Below, piece after piece: positions 48,084 to 57,922 of a DNA stretch of 64,000 nt (positions are counted from its first letter, which is position 1; each line of letters begins with the position of its first letter). Both the position numbers and the translations under genes were made by a program. The stretch is from Treponema brennaborense. GTDB taxonomy: Bacteria; Spirochaetota; Spirochaetia; Treponematales; Treponemataceae. The notes under the pieces are model-generated. The model made no database searches, was not told the origin of the DNA, and saw nothing but the letters and a program-made list of their open reading frames with translations. The stretch is from assembly GCA_023666275.1 (NCBI GenBank), contig JAMPCJ010000001.1, positions 248,001 through 312,000 on the forward strand, given 5' to 3'.

Positions 48084-49628
48084 TTATTCCGAAGTGTCTG
48101 CATTCCAGGCAGGCGGCGCGGAAAAAATCATTCTCCGCCCTGTCTGCGGATGCGAAAATTCAAGACGGCAGGCATGAAGCATAAGGTTTGTTTTGCAGCC
48201 GCCGCCGTACAAATTGTCGCCGGCAATCGGAGCGTTTAAGCCGTTTTCGTGCGAGGCATGAAGCCGCAGCTGATGCGTTCTTCCCGTGTGCGGCGTAAAT
48301 TCGATAACGGAATTTTCGCCGCCGTTTTGCGCGCCGATTTGCCGCCAGTCCGTAATTCCCGTTTTTCCGTAAATCGGATCGAATATCTGCAAAGGGCGGC
48401 GGCCGACATCAAGCCTGAACGGAAGCACGATGCGTCCCGCAAGCGGATTTCCGGCGGCATCGCGTTGTGTTACCGTACAGCCGAAAGGTTCGGCGCCGTC
48501 ATTTTTCCGCATATTATCGGCGGCAGGCGGCAACTCGTTTTTTATCCGGATCGGGCGGGAAAGGACTGCCTGATATTTTTTCACGACTGTCCGTTCCATA
48601 AACTGCCGAGAAAGCGCTGAGTGCGCGCTCTGCGTCAGCGCAAGCACCATCAATCCCGATGTATCCATATCCAGCCGATGAACCGCGGGCTGTTCGATGC
48701 AGTCCGGAAACAGAAATTTCAGCCGCGATACAACGCAGTCCTGTTTTTCCGGAGTGCGCCCCGGCACCGACAGCAAGCCGGACGGTTTATTCACAACGAC
48801 AATGCTGTCATCGCGGTAAACGATATCAAGTCCGAGCAGAAACGGCATCAGCGGAGCGCATTTTTCATCGCACGGCGGATACAGCTGTCCGTGAATTCTG
48901 CTGCCGGAAGGCGTTGCGGAACCGTAATAAAATTCCGCAAGGCTCACCGGACGCAATCCGTGCAGCGCGGCATAATTAAGCAGCTTCGGCGCACAGCATT
49001 CTCCGGTTCCGGTCGGCGGCATTTTTTCCGCCCCGAAAATATCTTCAAACGTATATTCGTTTTTGCGGAAAACAGGCGGGACACCGTCCGCGTTCTTTGC
49101 GCAGGCTGCCCTCCAAGGCGCAGAAACGCGCTGCACGCAGTGGATTCGGTACAAAGCGAAGATTTCTTTCATGGATTTCCGCGAAAGTTTTTTCCGCAAT
49201 GCCGCCAATTCTCCGCGCTTCCGCGCGCACTCGGTTTCGGATATTTCATCGGTAAGCTCATGAATGCGGCGGTCTGATTCGGCAGTCGCAGCGGAAAACT
49301 GTTCCGGATCGAGCGCCGGCGGCACCCAGCCGTCAGCGCACCAGGAACTGCTGTACTGTCCCGAAAATGCGCGCAGCACAATTTCCTGCCCCGAAGAATC
49401 AAGGCACACGCATATTCCGAACATCCGGCCTTTTCCGCCTGAAAACAGACAGTCCGTCGAAAAACGCGGATCGGCTTTTTCCGCGGGAACGGAAAAATCG
49501 ATGCGTTTTTCGGTATCGAGAATATGCATCAGTTCGAGGCAATGACGCCATGCTTTTTTTTCGGGCAGAGGAAATATCACGCAGACACCATCCATAAACG
49601 CGCGGCAGCTGATATGCACGGAAGACAT
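48084..49628 (-). CDS. RluA-family pseudouridine synthase with long N-terminal extension
   Basis: In this 514-aa protein residues about 265-510 form the RluA catalytic domain. It has DIVYRDDSIVVVNKPSGLLS, AVHRLDMDTSGLMVLA (catalytic D320), VVKKYQAVL, and the C-terminal HTGRTHQLRLHA. It would isomerise uridine in rRNA or tRNA. The first ~260 residues are not an S4 domain. They resemble the extension of the RluA-like proteins that have a beta-rich segment plus a helical NxxALxRKKLSRKS-like stretch. Target RNA unknown. Confidence 0.87.
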   Translation of the reverse strand: MSSVHISCRAFMDGVCVIFPLPEKKAWRHCLELMHILDTEKRIDFSVPAEKADPRFSTDCLFSGGKGRMFGICVCLDSSGQEIVLRAFSGQYSSSWCADGWVPPALDPEQFSAATAESDRRIHELTDEISETECARKRGELAALRKKLSRKSMKEIFALYRIHCVQRVSAPWRAACAKNADGVPPVFRKNEYTFEDIFGAEKMPPTGTGECCAPKLLNYAALHGLRPVSLAEFYYGSATPSGSRIHGQLYPPCDEKCAPLMPFLLGLDIVYRDDSIVVVNKPSGLLSVPGRTPEKQDCVVSRLKFLFPDCIEQPAVHRLDMDTSGLMVLALTQSAHSALSRQFMERTVVKKYQAVLSRPIRIKNELPPAADNMRKNDGAEPFGCTVTQRDAAGNPLAGRIVLPFRLDVGRRPLQIFDPIYGKTGITDWRQIGAQNGGENSVIEFTPHTGRTHQLRLHASHENGLNAPIAGDNLYGGGCKTNLMLHACRLEFSHPQTGRRMIFSAPPAWNADTSE

Positions 49629-49701
49629 ATTTCGAGGCAGCGCTTCCTGACGCTTGCAAATTCGCGGCTGGCGATGTGCCGCCGTGCCTTTGCGGTATCC
49701 G

Positions 49702-51123
49702 TTATTTCATCAGTTCCGCGTATTTTGCGGCAAGCGCTTTCGCTTTTTTCACCGCAAGTCCGCAGTAGCGTTCCGGATGTGCAAAAAAACCGGCAGCATC
49801 TTCCGTGCCGAGTTTTTCCAGCTGAACGGTTATCCGCGCGTATACATCGGGATGCTTCAAAAGCGCATCGTAAAACGACAAGTGGTTTTCTTCCGCGTCG
49901 AGCGTGATTTTTCGGATAACTTCATGCGCGTCCGAAACGCCGCTTTCCGCGAGCAGAATATACGCAGGTTCCGCAAGAACGCCGCCTTTTACTTTTCCGC
50001 CGGCGTTCGAAAGATTGCGCAGCATTCCGTCATGGTCCGCCTGCAATCCGGAAACCACGCTTTTCATCCGTGCGGCGGCAAGCGAAAAGCCCGCCAAATA
50101 ATCGGCAACGAAGCGCTGGCTTGCCGAATTGGAAAGATCGCGCTGATGCTCGGAAATTTGATCCATGAAAAACGTCATGACCCGCGGGCAAAATGCTTTC
50201 CACAGCGATTTTACATGCTCGGAATTCCAGGGATTGCGCTTTTGCGGCATAGTTGAAGATCCGACCTGCGTGGAGCTGAAATATTCAAACACCTCGCCGA
50301 TTTCGCTTCGCTGCAGATTGCGCAGATCGTCTGCAAGATTGGCGATGATGCCGAAAGCAACATTCATTTCCAAAAGCAGGCGCAGCAAATATTCCGGTTC
50401 CACAAGCTGCGTGGAATGTTCGGATGGTTCCAGTCCGAGATAATTCAAATAGCGCCGCTCAAGGTCTTCCGGATCTTTTACAATCATTGCGGGACCGTTA
50501 TATGCGCCGACAGGACCGGCAAGTTTTCCGCGCAAGTTTTTCGCGAGCCGCTCGATTTCGAGGATTGATTTGCCGAGCCGGCTCACGTATTCCGCGACAG
50601 CAAACCCGAACGTAATCGGCACCGCATGCTGCCCGTGCGTGCGTCCGACCTGCGGCGTGGAAGCTTCTCTGTCGGCAACCGCGCACAAAGCGCTTTCAAG
50701 TTCCCGAAGCAGCGGCAGAATCACCTGCTGCGTGCAGTCGCGGACACGCACGGACAGCGCGGTATCAAGTATGTCCACGCTTGTCGCGCCGAGATGTACA
50801 AGCGGTGCAATATCCGCACTTACCAGCGTCTTCAGGACATTGACCAGCGCACGGATATTGTGGTGCGTTTTTTCTTCTTCCGCGTATACTTTGGCAGGAT
50901 CAATCGTCCAGGCGATTGTATCAAGTTCTTTTTCCGTTTCGGCGGAAAGCTGTCCGCGTACAGACAAATGCGCTTTTACCAGCGCGATTTCCGCTTTTGC
51001 GCAGGAAATAATTGCCGCCTGTTCCGAAATAAACGACGACAGGCTGTCGAAAACCGCGGCTTCGGACAGCGAATACCGATGATCCAACGGGGAAATATTC
51101 AAAAAAATATTACGTGTTTCCAT
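49702..51123 (-). CDS. purB: Adenylosuccinate lyase
   Basis: This 473-aa member of the fumarase/aspartase superfamily has GATSVDILDTALSVRVRD, the TPQVGRTHGQHAVP motif and the signature GSSTMPQKRNPWNSEHVKSL (about residue 290). It also has a C-terminal domain with EAHEVIRK-type helices. It splits adenylosuccinate and SAICAR in purine synthesis. Divergent from cysE. Size is normal. Confidence 0.95.
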   Translation of the reverse strand: METRNIFLNISPLDHRYSLSEAAVFDSLSSFISEQAAIISCAKAEIALVKAHLSVRGQLSAETEKELDTIAWTIDPAKVYAEEEKTHHNIRALVNVLKTLVSADIAPLVHLGATSVDILDTALSVRVRDCTQQVILPLLRELESALCAVADREASTPQVGRTHGQHAVPITFGFAVAEYVSRLGKSILEIERLAKNLRGKLAGPVGAYNGPAMIVKDPEDLERRYLNYLGLEPSEHSTQLVEPEYLLRLLLEMNVAFGIIANLADDLRNLQRSEIGEVFEYFSSTQVGSSTMPQKRNPWNSEHVKSLWKAFCPRVMTFFMDQISEHQRDLSNSASQRFVADYLAGFSLAAARMKSVVSGLQADHDGMLRNLSNAGGKVKGGVLAEPAYILLAESGVSDAHEVIRKITLDAEENHLSFYDALLKHPDVYARITVQLEKLGTEDAAGFFAHPERYCGLAVKKAKALAAKYAELMK

Positions 51124-51237
51124 AAATATGAATTATAAGCATATCCCGAAGAAGCCGCAAGCGAAAACAAAGCCGCTGCCCGCCCGCGCAGCGCTGCTTT
51201 TACGAACCGAAGCGACGCAGCACAGTGCCGCCGCTAT

Positions 51238-51266
51238 TTGACAGTGTCTTTTTTACAAGCTATAGT
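51238..51266 (+). promoter_or_regulatory. Sigma70-type promoter of cysE
   Basis: TTGACA (51238-51243), 17-bp spacer, TATAGT (51261-51266). Start near 51273, 19 nt before ATG 51292. Confidence 0.7.
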
Positions 51267-51291
51267 TTTACCGCAGTCACATGGAATTATT

Positions 51292-52158
51292 ATGAATAAC
51301 ACTATCGATAAAATCGTTACCGATTTGCTTGCTTCATACGATACGTACGGCGGCATAAATCTGGAAGAAGGCGCAAACTTTCCGAACAGGCAGCTTGTCG
51401 TTTCCGCATTGCAGGATATACAGGCTTTGATTTTTCCCGGCTTTCATAAAGCCGAAATGCTTGATAAAGACAGTCTGCGCTACGCGACCGGCGAACGGGC
51501 AAACCGCGTTATTTCACTGCTGACCAAAGAAACGCAGAAAGCGCTGCTGTACGTTTGCAGCACGAGAAAAAACGGCGGCGGATCAATCGGCGCGTGCTTC
51601 GGACTGGCGGAAAAAACGGTTCTTGCGCTGCTGGAAAATCTTCCCGAAATTCGGCGGCAAATCCATACGGATATTCATGCCGCGCTGGAAGGAGATCCGG
51701 CGGCAAAAAGCAGCGAAGAAATCATTTTATCGTATCCGGGCATAGAAGCCGTCTGTGTTTACCGGATTGCGCATTTTCTTCACAAAAACGGCGTGCCGCT
51801 TGTACCCCGCATTATGAGCGAATATGTGCACGGAAAAACCGGCATAGATATTCATCCGGGAGCGGTTATCGGCGAAGGTTTTTTCATTGACCACGGAACA
51901 GGCGTCGTTATCGGCGAAACGACCGTTATAGGCAACAATGTGAAAATTTACCAAGGCGTCACGCTCGGCGCACTCAGCGTAAAAAAAGACCTTGTTGACA
52001 AAAAACGGCATCCGACTATCGAAGACGATGTTACCATTTACGCCGGCGCGACCATTCTCGGCGGAAAAACCGTTATCGGAACAGGAAGCATCATCGGCGG
52101 AAATGTATGGATTGTAGATTCGGTTGCGCCGTACAGCAAAATATACCGCACGCGGTAA
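51292..52158 (+). CDS. cysE: Serine O-acetyltransferase
   Basis: In this 288-aa protein the N-terminal helical domain is followed by a left-handed beta-helix. The helix has [40 protein letters not shown] and [20 protein letters not shown]-type hexapeptides (second and third given as conserved cores). The His of the catalytic pair is in FIDHGTG. This is the long EpsC-like form. It makes O-acetylserine for cysteine synthesis. ATG 51292 is chosen from the conserved N-terminus (MNNTIDKIV); the longer frame runs through the promoter. Confidence 0.92.
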   Translation: MNNTIDKIVTDLLASYDTYGGINLEEGANFPNRQLVVSALQDIQALIFPGFHKAEMLDKDSLRYATGERANRVISLLTKETQKALLYVCSTRKNGGGSIGACFGLAEKTVLALLENLPEIRRQIHTDIHAALEGDPAAKSSEEIILSYPGIEAVCVYRIAHFLHKNGVPLVPRIMSEYVHGKTGIDIHPGAVIGEGFFIDHGTGVVIGETTVIGNNVKIYQGVTLGALSVKKDLVDKKRHPTIEDDVTIYAGATILGGKTVIGTGSIIGGNVWIVDSVAPYSKIYRTR

Positions 52159-52195
52159 CAGCGCAGCATACGGCACGGCAGTCTATAAAAGAAAA

Positions 52196-52247
52196 GGCTT
52201 TCAAACAGCACAGCGCCGCTTGAAAGCCCGCCTATTTTTCAATAGGC
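52196..52247 (+). terminator. Terminator downstream of cysE
   Basis: GGCTTTCAA (52196-52204) pairs with TTGAAAGCC (52220-52228), followed by CGCCTATTTTT. A second small hairpin, GCCTAT/ATAGGC (52230-52247), encloses the T-run and is an alternative structure. No gene is seen between here and 52438. Confidence 0.6.
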
Positions 52248-52438
52248 ATCGGAGAGAGTTTATCAGCTTATTTATAAGCCATGATAAAGATAGTACAGCA
52301 TAGCATAAATGTCAAGTTTTTAGCGTCTTTTTTCAGCAAAAAACGGATATTTGCTGATGTATATTGCTTTTTTGTGAACATATCGATTCGGAAATCGGGA
52401 AAATACTTTTTCGGATAAGACGTTTCGGAAAAAATGAT

Positions 52439-52816
52439 ATGGGGAAAAAATTCTTCGCATTATTTGATTTTATTATTTTTTTTGTTTTCATATTTGTGCT
52501 CTGCATGACGGCGGCGGCAATCAGGACATCGGGAAATAAATCGCGCGTAATCATCGACACGTCCGAGGGACAATGGATATACGACGTGCACCAAAATGCC
52601 GAACTGAGTTTTTCCGGTCCGCTCGGCGAAACGTCGGTTGCGATCAGCGACGGCTGCGTGTATGTCAGCGATTCGCCGTGCGCAAACAAAACATGCGCAG
52701 CCTGCCCGCCGATACGCCGCAGCGGCGAATGGATTGCCTGCCTGCCGAACCGTGTTGTCGTCAGAATCGAGAATACCCGAAAAGAATCTGAGGAATTCGA
52801 CGCGACAGGATTTTAA
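52439..52816 (+). CDS. NusG domain II-type exported protein
   Basis: In this 125-aa protein one N-terminal membrane anchor (FDFIIFFVFIFVLCMTAAA) is followed by a small beta domain with GQWIYDVHQNAEL, a C-x4-C-x2-C cluster (SPCANKTCAACPP) and IACLPNRVVVRIE. This is the stand-alone NusG_II family seen in Firmicutes and spirochaetes. Function is unknown. ATG 52439 gives the anchor directly; the frame is open 25 codons further upstream. Confidence 0.75.
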   Translation: MGKKFFALFDFIIFFVFIFVLCMTAAAIRTSGNKSRVIIDTSEGQWIYDVHQNAELSFSGPLGETSVAISDGCVYVSDSPCANKTCAACPPIRRSGEWIACLPNRVVVRIENTRKESEEFDATGF

Positions 52817-52877
52817 AGCCGGCAGAACCGAAAAAAACGCTGCCGATGCAGCCGAAAATCATCGGAATAAAAGACGT

Positions 52878-52906
52878 TTGACGGTATTTCTTTTTGACAG
52901 TATCAT
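52878..52906 (+). promoter_or_regulatory. Putative promoter of radA
   Basis: TTGACG (52878-52883), 17-bp spacer, TATCAT (52901-52906). The predicted start coincides with ATG 52913, so the message may be leaderless; no Shine-Dalgarno sequence is present. Confidence 0.5.
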
Positions 52907-52912
52907 TTATAA

Positions 52913-54259
52913 ATGGCTAAAAAAAGAAACAGCGCGACTGTGTTCAAATGCAGCTCATGCGGATATGCGCAGCCGAAATGGTTAGGACGCTGCCCCGACT
53001 GCGGCGAATGGAACAGCTTTGTCGAATACGCGGCAGATGCATCTATTCAGGGAAACACCGCGGCAGCCAAAGCAAAACCCGCGCCGCTGTCTTCCGTAAA
53101 TCCTATGGAAGGCTCCCGCCTGTGCACCGGAATCAGCGAATTCGACCGCGTGCTTGGCGGCGGTGCGATGAAACGTTCCGCAATACTGCTCGGAGGCGAA
53201 CCGGGAATCGGCAAATCGACGCTTTTGCTCCAAGCTGCCGCTTCGATAGCAAAAAGCGGCGCGCCGGCCGGACGCATCCTATATGTTTCCGGCGAAGAAT
53301 CGTCTGCGCAAATACGCGCGCGCGCCGACAGGCTCGGTCTTTCTCCGGAACGCATCGATATTCTGTGCACAAACAGACTGGATGATATCGAAGACGCACT
53401 GAACACGCTGAATCCTGTTTTTACTGTCATCGATTCGATTCAAACCGTATTCAGCGCGGAAGCCGGAATTGTGCCGGGAACGGTAAATCAGCTCAAATAC
53501 TGCGCAAACGAACTGATAACTTGGGTAAAGGGACGAGATTCCGTGCTTATAATTTCCGCGCACGTAACAAAAGAAGGAATTATTGCGGGGCCGAAAAGTC
53601 TTGAGCATCTCGTCGATACGGTAATTTCATTTGACCGCAATAATGACGAAATACGCTTTCTGCGGGCACAGAAAAACAGATTCGGTTCCATAGACGAACT
53701 GGGCATTTTTTCCATGACGGAAAGCGGTCTGCATCCGGTCGAGGATCCGTCGACGTTATTCATTACGCGGCGGAACGGAAAGCTGCCGGCAGGAGTCGCG
53801 GTTGCGCCGGTTTTCGAAGGCAGCCGTGTTTTTCTCGTGGAAATACAGGCGCTTACGGTTCCGGCAAAAGCAGCCGTAACGCGCGTATATTCGGATAAAA
53901 TCGATTCCGCGCGGGTAAGCCGTGTTGCCGCCGTCATCGAAAAACGCGCCGGACTGCGGTTCAGCGATCAGGATTTATACATCAATGTTGCCGGCGGCGT
54001 CCGTCTTACGGAAAGCGCAATTGACGCCGCACTTGCCGCGGCATTGTATTCCGCGCGCGCGGACATTCCCCTGCCGGAAGGCACGGTGCTCGCGGGCGAA
54101 TTAAGCCTCGCCGGAGAAATCCGTCCGGTAAACCGCATGAAAAGCAGGGCAAAAACCGCACGGAACCTCGGCTACACGCGCATTCTCGCTCCGGAACAGG
54201 AGCCGGATATTACCTATACGGGCGATATCAAAACAATGGCGCGCTGTCTTTTCAGCTGA
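52913..54259 (+). CDS. radA: DNA repair protein RadA
   Basis: This 448-aa protein has an N-terminal C4 zinc finger (CSSCGYAQPKW...CPDCGEW), RecA-like ATPase with Walker A GGEPGIGKSTLLLQ (about 85-98), the RadA-specific KNRFG motif (about 245) and a C-terminal Lon-protease-like domain. It drives branch migration and recombination intermediates. All motifs are intact. It is followed after 27 nt by mgtC. Confidence 0.95.
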   Translation: MAKKRNSATVFKCSSCGYAQPKWLGRCPDCGEWNSFVEYAADASIQGNTAAAKAKPAPLSSVNPMEGSRLCTGISEFDRVLGGGAMKRSAILLGGEPGIGKSTLLLQAAASIAKSGAPAGRILYVSGEESSAQIRARADRLGLSPERIDILCTNRLDDIEDALNTLNPVFTVIDSIQTVFSAEAGIVPGTVNQLKYCANELITWVKGRDSVLIISAHVTKEGIIAGPKSLEHLVDTVISFDRNNDEIRFLRAQKNRFGSIDELGIFSMTESGLHPVEDPSTLFITRRNGKLPAGVAVAPVFEGSRVFLVEIQALTVPAKAAVTRVYSDKIDSARVSRVAAVIEKRAGLRFSDQDLYINVAGGVRLTESAIDAALAAALYSARADIPLPEGTVLAGELSLAGEIRPVNRMKSRAKTARNLGYTRILAPEQEPDITYTGDIKTMARCLFS

Positions 54260-54286
54260 AAGCGCCTTATCAAAGGGGAGAATTTT

Positions 54287-55009
54287 ATGCAGTACTTGCA
54301 CAACGCGGCAGCATATATGCAGACAATATTTTCCGGCGATCTCATGCAGTCCGGACAATTAAGCTGCGGAATTATTTTTTTTCGGGTATTCTTAAGTTTT
54401 ATCGCGGGTTTCGTGCTCGGTCTTGAACGGAAATTCGGACAGCATCAATTCGGATTACGAACGCTCATTCTCATTTCGGAATCATCAACGCTTCTGATGA
54501 TGCTTTCCATACTGATGGGAAGTTATGCCGCAGACGCATCGCGCATTGCCGCGCAAATTGTTTCCGGCATCGGCTTTCTCGGCGGCGGCGCGATTCTGCA
54601 CAAAGGACTGAATGTCAAAGGACTGACAAGCGCATCGATTATCTGGATAAGCGCTTCGCTCGGCATGGCAATCGGGGCGGGAATGTATTTGTCGGCAATG
54701 ACGGTGCTGGCTGTCAGTATTGCCGCGCTCATTCTGCTGGAAAAAGTCGAATCGCGCTTATTTCCCGCCACGCAGTCGAAGCGGCTGCTGCTTGTTTTCA
54801 CATCGGACACGGTGGATTTTTCGGCAATTCAGGCGGCGCTGACATCACACGGAATCCTTATTTCGACAATCGATGCATCGAAAAAAATGTCGGAACAGAA
54901 AATCTGCCTTGCTTATTCCATTAAGGCGCCGGAAAAAATCGACATTCTTGACCTGGCATCATCTTTGAAAACTGCGGGAACGCTGGAAGAAATCACCTTG
55001 ACGGACTGA
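54287..55009 (+). CDS. MgtC/SapB family membrane protein
   Basis: In this 240-aa protein four to five N-terminal helices contain FIAGFVLGLERKFGQHQFGLRT in pattern (core GLERKFGQHQFGLRT) and IVSGIGFLGGGAIL, the MgtC signature. A cytoplasmic ACT-like C-terminal domain covers about 165-240. MgtC proteins modulate the F-ATPase and Mg2+ or acid stress responses. AAGGGGAG precedes ATG 54287. Confidence 0.88.
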   Translation: MQYLHNAAAYMQTIFSGDLMQSGQLSCGIIFFRVFLSFIAGFVLGLERKFGQHQFGLRTLILISESSTLLMMLSILMGSYAADASRIAAQIVSGIGFLGGGAILHKGLNVKGLTSASIIWISASLGMAIGAGMYLSAMTVLAVSIAALILLEKVESRLFPATQSKRLLLVFTSDTVDFSAIQAALTSHGILISTIDASKKMSEQKICLAYSIKAPEKIDILDLASSLKTAGTLEEITLTD

Positions 55010-55091
55010 AAAATCCGATTTTCCGCACTTCGGCTTCGGCTTTGCGCACGCGGCGCACAATCGAATCCGCGGAAAAATCGTGAATGCACTT

Positions 55092-56312
55092 TCAACGGAA
55101 AAACGCCGCAAGGTTTTCGGCAATCCGCGAAAACGCCTGCCCGACAACGCCGAGAAAAGAAGCGCCCGCCGCAAATGTAGCGACACTGCTTCCGATAGAA
55201 GAAAACAAAAAAACGGCAAAAATCCGCAAAATTCTGTTTCGGTATATGCCTTTCAAAGAAAGAATATCGTCATGCACGGATTCCATGTCGCGGACCTGCG
55301 GGTTGCGCAATACTGCCTGCACAAAACCGCTGACCATTCCCACGCCGACCAGCGGACACAAAGACGTAAAAGGCGCGCTCAGTGCGCCGGCGAGCACGGC
55401 AAGCGGATGACCGCCGCCGAGGGCCGTGCCGAGAGCCGCAAGCAGCGAATTCCATAAGAACCAGCCGCCGATCATTTGTGTTCCTTTTTCTTTTCCGCCG
55501 ATATAAAATCCGGCAGCAATCAGCAGCACAATAACGACGGGAATAAGCCATGAAAGGATTTTCGTAAAATTCTTTTTCGGCGGAACCGAATCAATATCCG
55601 ACGTGTCGGCAGAAACAGCGCCGGACGCAAGGCTTGATAAAACCGACGCGACGCCATTCAAATGCCCCGCACCGAGCACCGCCAAAACCTTATTTCCGGA
55701 AGCAGTCCATATCCGGCTGGCAAGGAATCTGTCGCGTTCGTCAATCAATACTTCTTTTACTTTCGGCAGATATTCGGAAAGCTCCGCCATCATGGAATCC
55801 ATTTCGCTTGATGTTTTCAGCTCTTCTATTTGTTCTGCGGAGATTTCTTCCTTGTCGAATGCACTGACAAGCAGCGATGCCAGCAGCTTGCACTTGCCCC
55901 ACAGAGAATTTCTTGCCCAGGCGCGGCGCAGCGTAATTTTTATCGGACGGTCAGCCATAACTGCGGGAATATTCATTTCTTCCGCAGCGGCGGCGGCGGC
56001 TTTCATTTCTTCACCGGGCTTTACGCCGACATCGGCACCGAGACGCCGCTGGAACGACGAAAGGATAATGTTTGCCAGCATCAAAAATCCCTGCCCGTTT
56101 TTCAAAACCTTGATGATGTCCAAATTACGCCATGATTCGGGATTTTTGAGCGCAGCCATCCGCTCCGAATCAAGTTCGATTGCCACGCAATCGGGTTTTT
56201 CGCGTTTTATGGATTCGACGACTTGTACGATGCTTTCCTGCGAAATATGCGCCGTTCCCAGCAAAATAAATTCACGTCCAGCAAGCGAAAGCGTTTTTTC
56301 TGTTTTCGACAA
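55092..56312 (-). CDS. TraB/PrgY family membrane protein
   Basis: In this 406-aa protein the N-terminal domain starts with FILLGTAHISQESIVQVVES. It has PDCVAIELDSERMAAL and VLAVLGAGHLNGV (the GTAH and GAGHL motifs of the TraB/Tiki/GumN superfamily). Four to five C-terminal membrane helices follow (about 245-400). Relatives include PrgY, which lowers peptide pheromone activity; a metalloprotease-like role is suspected for the fold. Substrate unknown. Confidence 0.85.
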   Translation of the reverse strand: MSKTEKTLSLAGREFILLGTAHISQESIVQVVESIKREKPDCVAIELDSERMAALKNPESWRNLDIIKVLKNGQGFLMLANIILSSFQRRLGADVGVKPGEEMKAAAAAAEEMNIPAVMADRPIKITLRRAWARNSLWGKCKLLASLLVSAFDKEEISAEQIEELKTSSEMDSMMAELSEYLPKVKEVLIDERDRFLASRIWTASGNKVLAVLGAGHLNGVASVLSSLASGAVSADTSDIDSVPPKKNFTKILSWLIPVVIVLLIAAGFYIGGKEKGTQMIGGWFLWNSLLAALGTALGGGHPLAVLAGALSAPFTSLCPLVGVGMVSGFVQAVLRNPQVRDMESVHDDILSLKGIYRNRILRIFAVFLFSSIGSSVATFAAGASFLGVVGQAFSRIAENLAAFFR

Positions 56313-56345
56313 TATGAACCGCCTTTATTGTAATTTCCCCGAAAA

Positions 56346-57779
56346 TTATTTCAATGCTTGTTCGACAAGACGGTATTCAAACTGCATGGGCGCTTCGGCA
56401 CCGTACAATTCGGCATAATACTTTTTCGCCGCCTGAGTATCGCCGTTTATTTCGTGGAATAATGCAAAATAAAACAAAAGCTTGGATTTCTGCGCCGCCG
56501 ACGGAACTCTTCTGATTTTTTGTTCTACCGCAGAAGGTCCGTAGCCGTCAAGATATAACCTCAGGATTGCGTATTCCGCGGATGTCCTGTCCATATTCCG
56601 AATTATATTGTCCAGGAATGTTTTATTTTCCGCTTTTTTTCCCTCGACAATATACGAAGCGGAAATCATCAGCATGTACGAAATATTGTCTTTGCTGTAA
56701 TTGGATGCCGCGGAAAAAGCCTGCCGCGCTTCCTGCCATCTGCCGAGAATCCAGGCATCCACGCCGCGTGCTTCATGCACATGCGTATACGACGGATTCA
56801 ATTTGCCGATAACGCGGTAATCGGCAAGCGCTTTTTCGAATTCGCCGAGCTCATCGTAAACAGCGGCACGGTACACATATCCGATAAAATTATCGGGATT
56901 AAGCGAAACAGCCCGATTGAGCGCTTTTTCGGATTCCGCAAGCCGGCCGAGATGCGACAAATAATTGCCGTAATCGATCCAAAAATCATAATATGAATCG
57001 TCGCAGGCTATCGCTTTTTCGGCGTATGCGGCGGCTGCGGCATAGCGTTCCTTTTCAACTTCGAGTTTGCCGAGGTACAAATAAGCAAGCCCGAAATCGG
57101 CGTCCTGTTCGGTAATTTTTTCAAAAGATTTCCGGGCTTCTTTGAGATCGCCGAGATAATAGGAAGACTGTCCGTAACCGAACACAGCCTCCGTATTGGA
57201 AGAATCCGATGTCATGCTCCGCCGGTAATAATCCCGTGCCGAAGCGAAATTGCGCTTAATCATCTGCTCGTGTCCCAGCTCAAGGCACGCATCGGTATTC
57301 TGCGGATCTTTTTTGATTACTGTTTCAAGCAGCTTCTTTTTGTCTTTTTCATTGCCCTGCGCTTTTGCAATCATCGCGTTCAGCACAAGGACGTCTATGT
57401 CATCGGGATTCTGCTCCCACAGTTTTTTGCCCGCATCTGCGGCGGCGGAAAGATCGCCTGAAGAAACAAGCAGCGAGGCATGAATTTTGTTCAAGCCCGG
57501 ATCGTCTTTATATTCGTCGGGAATGTCTGCAAACAGCGCCAATGTGTCGGAAATATTTCCGCCCGAAAGGCTTGCCTGAACACCGGATATAAAATTTTCC
57601 GGCGTGAATGCCGGTTCTTGTTCCGGCGGCAGCGTTTTTTGCGGAACGGCAGCAGCGCTGCTTTCGTCATTTGCGAAATCCGGCGGCACAGTTGTTTTCG
57701 AAGCGCAGGATGCGAACAGAACGGCGGCAGCGGTGCACGCCGCGGTCTGCAATCGCCATGTTTTTGTTTTTGTCATCAT
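56346..57779 (-). CDS. TPR-repeat lipoprotein
   Basis: In this 477-aa protein a lipoprotein signal (TAAAVLFASC; lipid Cys near residue 25) is followed by a Pro/Glu-rich linker and about ten TPR units (LAYLYLGKLEVEKERYAAAA, ALNRAVSLNPDNFIGYVYRA). It is anchored to the inner or outer membrane, periplasmic or surface side, and likely a scaffold. Two adjacent ATGs mark the start. Divergent from the exported protein at 57923. Confidence 0.85.
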   Translation of the reverse strand: MMTKTKTWRLQTAACTAAAVLFASCASKTTVPPDFANDESSAAAVPQKTLPPEQEPAFTPENFISGVQASLSGGNISDTLALFADIPDEYKDDPGLNKIHASLLVSSGDLSAAADAGKKLWEQNPDDIDVLVLNAMIAKAQGNEKDKKKLLETVIKKDPQNTDACLELGHEQMIKRNFASARDYYRRSMTSDSSNTEAVFGYGQSSYYLGDLKEARKSFEKITEQDADFGLAYLYLGKLEVEKERYAAAAAYAEKAIACDDSYYDFWIDYGNYLSHLGRLAESEKALNRAVSLNPDNFIGYVYRAAVYDELGEFEKALADYRVIGKLNPSYTHVHEARGVDAWILGRWQEARQAFSAASNYSKDNISYMLMISASYIVEGKKAENKTFLDNIIRNMDRTSAEYAILRLYLDGYGPSAVEQKIRRVPSAAQKSKLLFYFALFHEINGDTQAAKKYYAELYGAEAPMQFEYRLVEQALK

Positions 57780-57884
57780 ATCAGGGACAGCTCCATAAAT
57801 ACGCCGATAAAAAGCACGGAATGAATACTTCGCTCGGCATGTAAATTATCAAGTATTAAAAACCGTTCAACGCAACGGCGGTAG

Positions 57885-57913
57885 TTGATTTTGTCATCGT
57901 CATTAGCTACACT
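57885..57913 (+). promoter_or_regulatory. Putative promoter of the 57923 gene
   Basis: TTGATT (57885-57890), 17-bp spacer, TACACT (57908-57913). The start would fall at about 57920, 3 nt before ATG, again without a Shine-Dalgarno site. Confidence 0.5.
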
Positions 57914-57922
57914 GCATTACAA

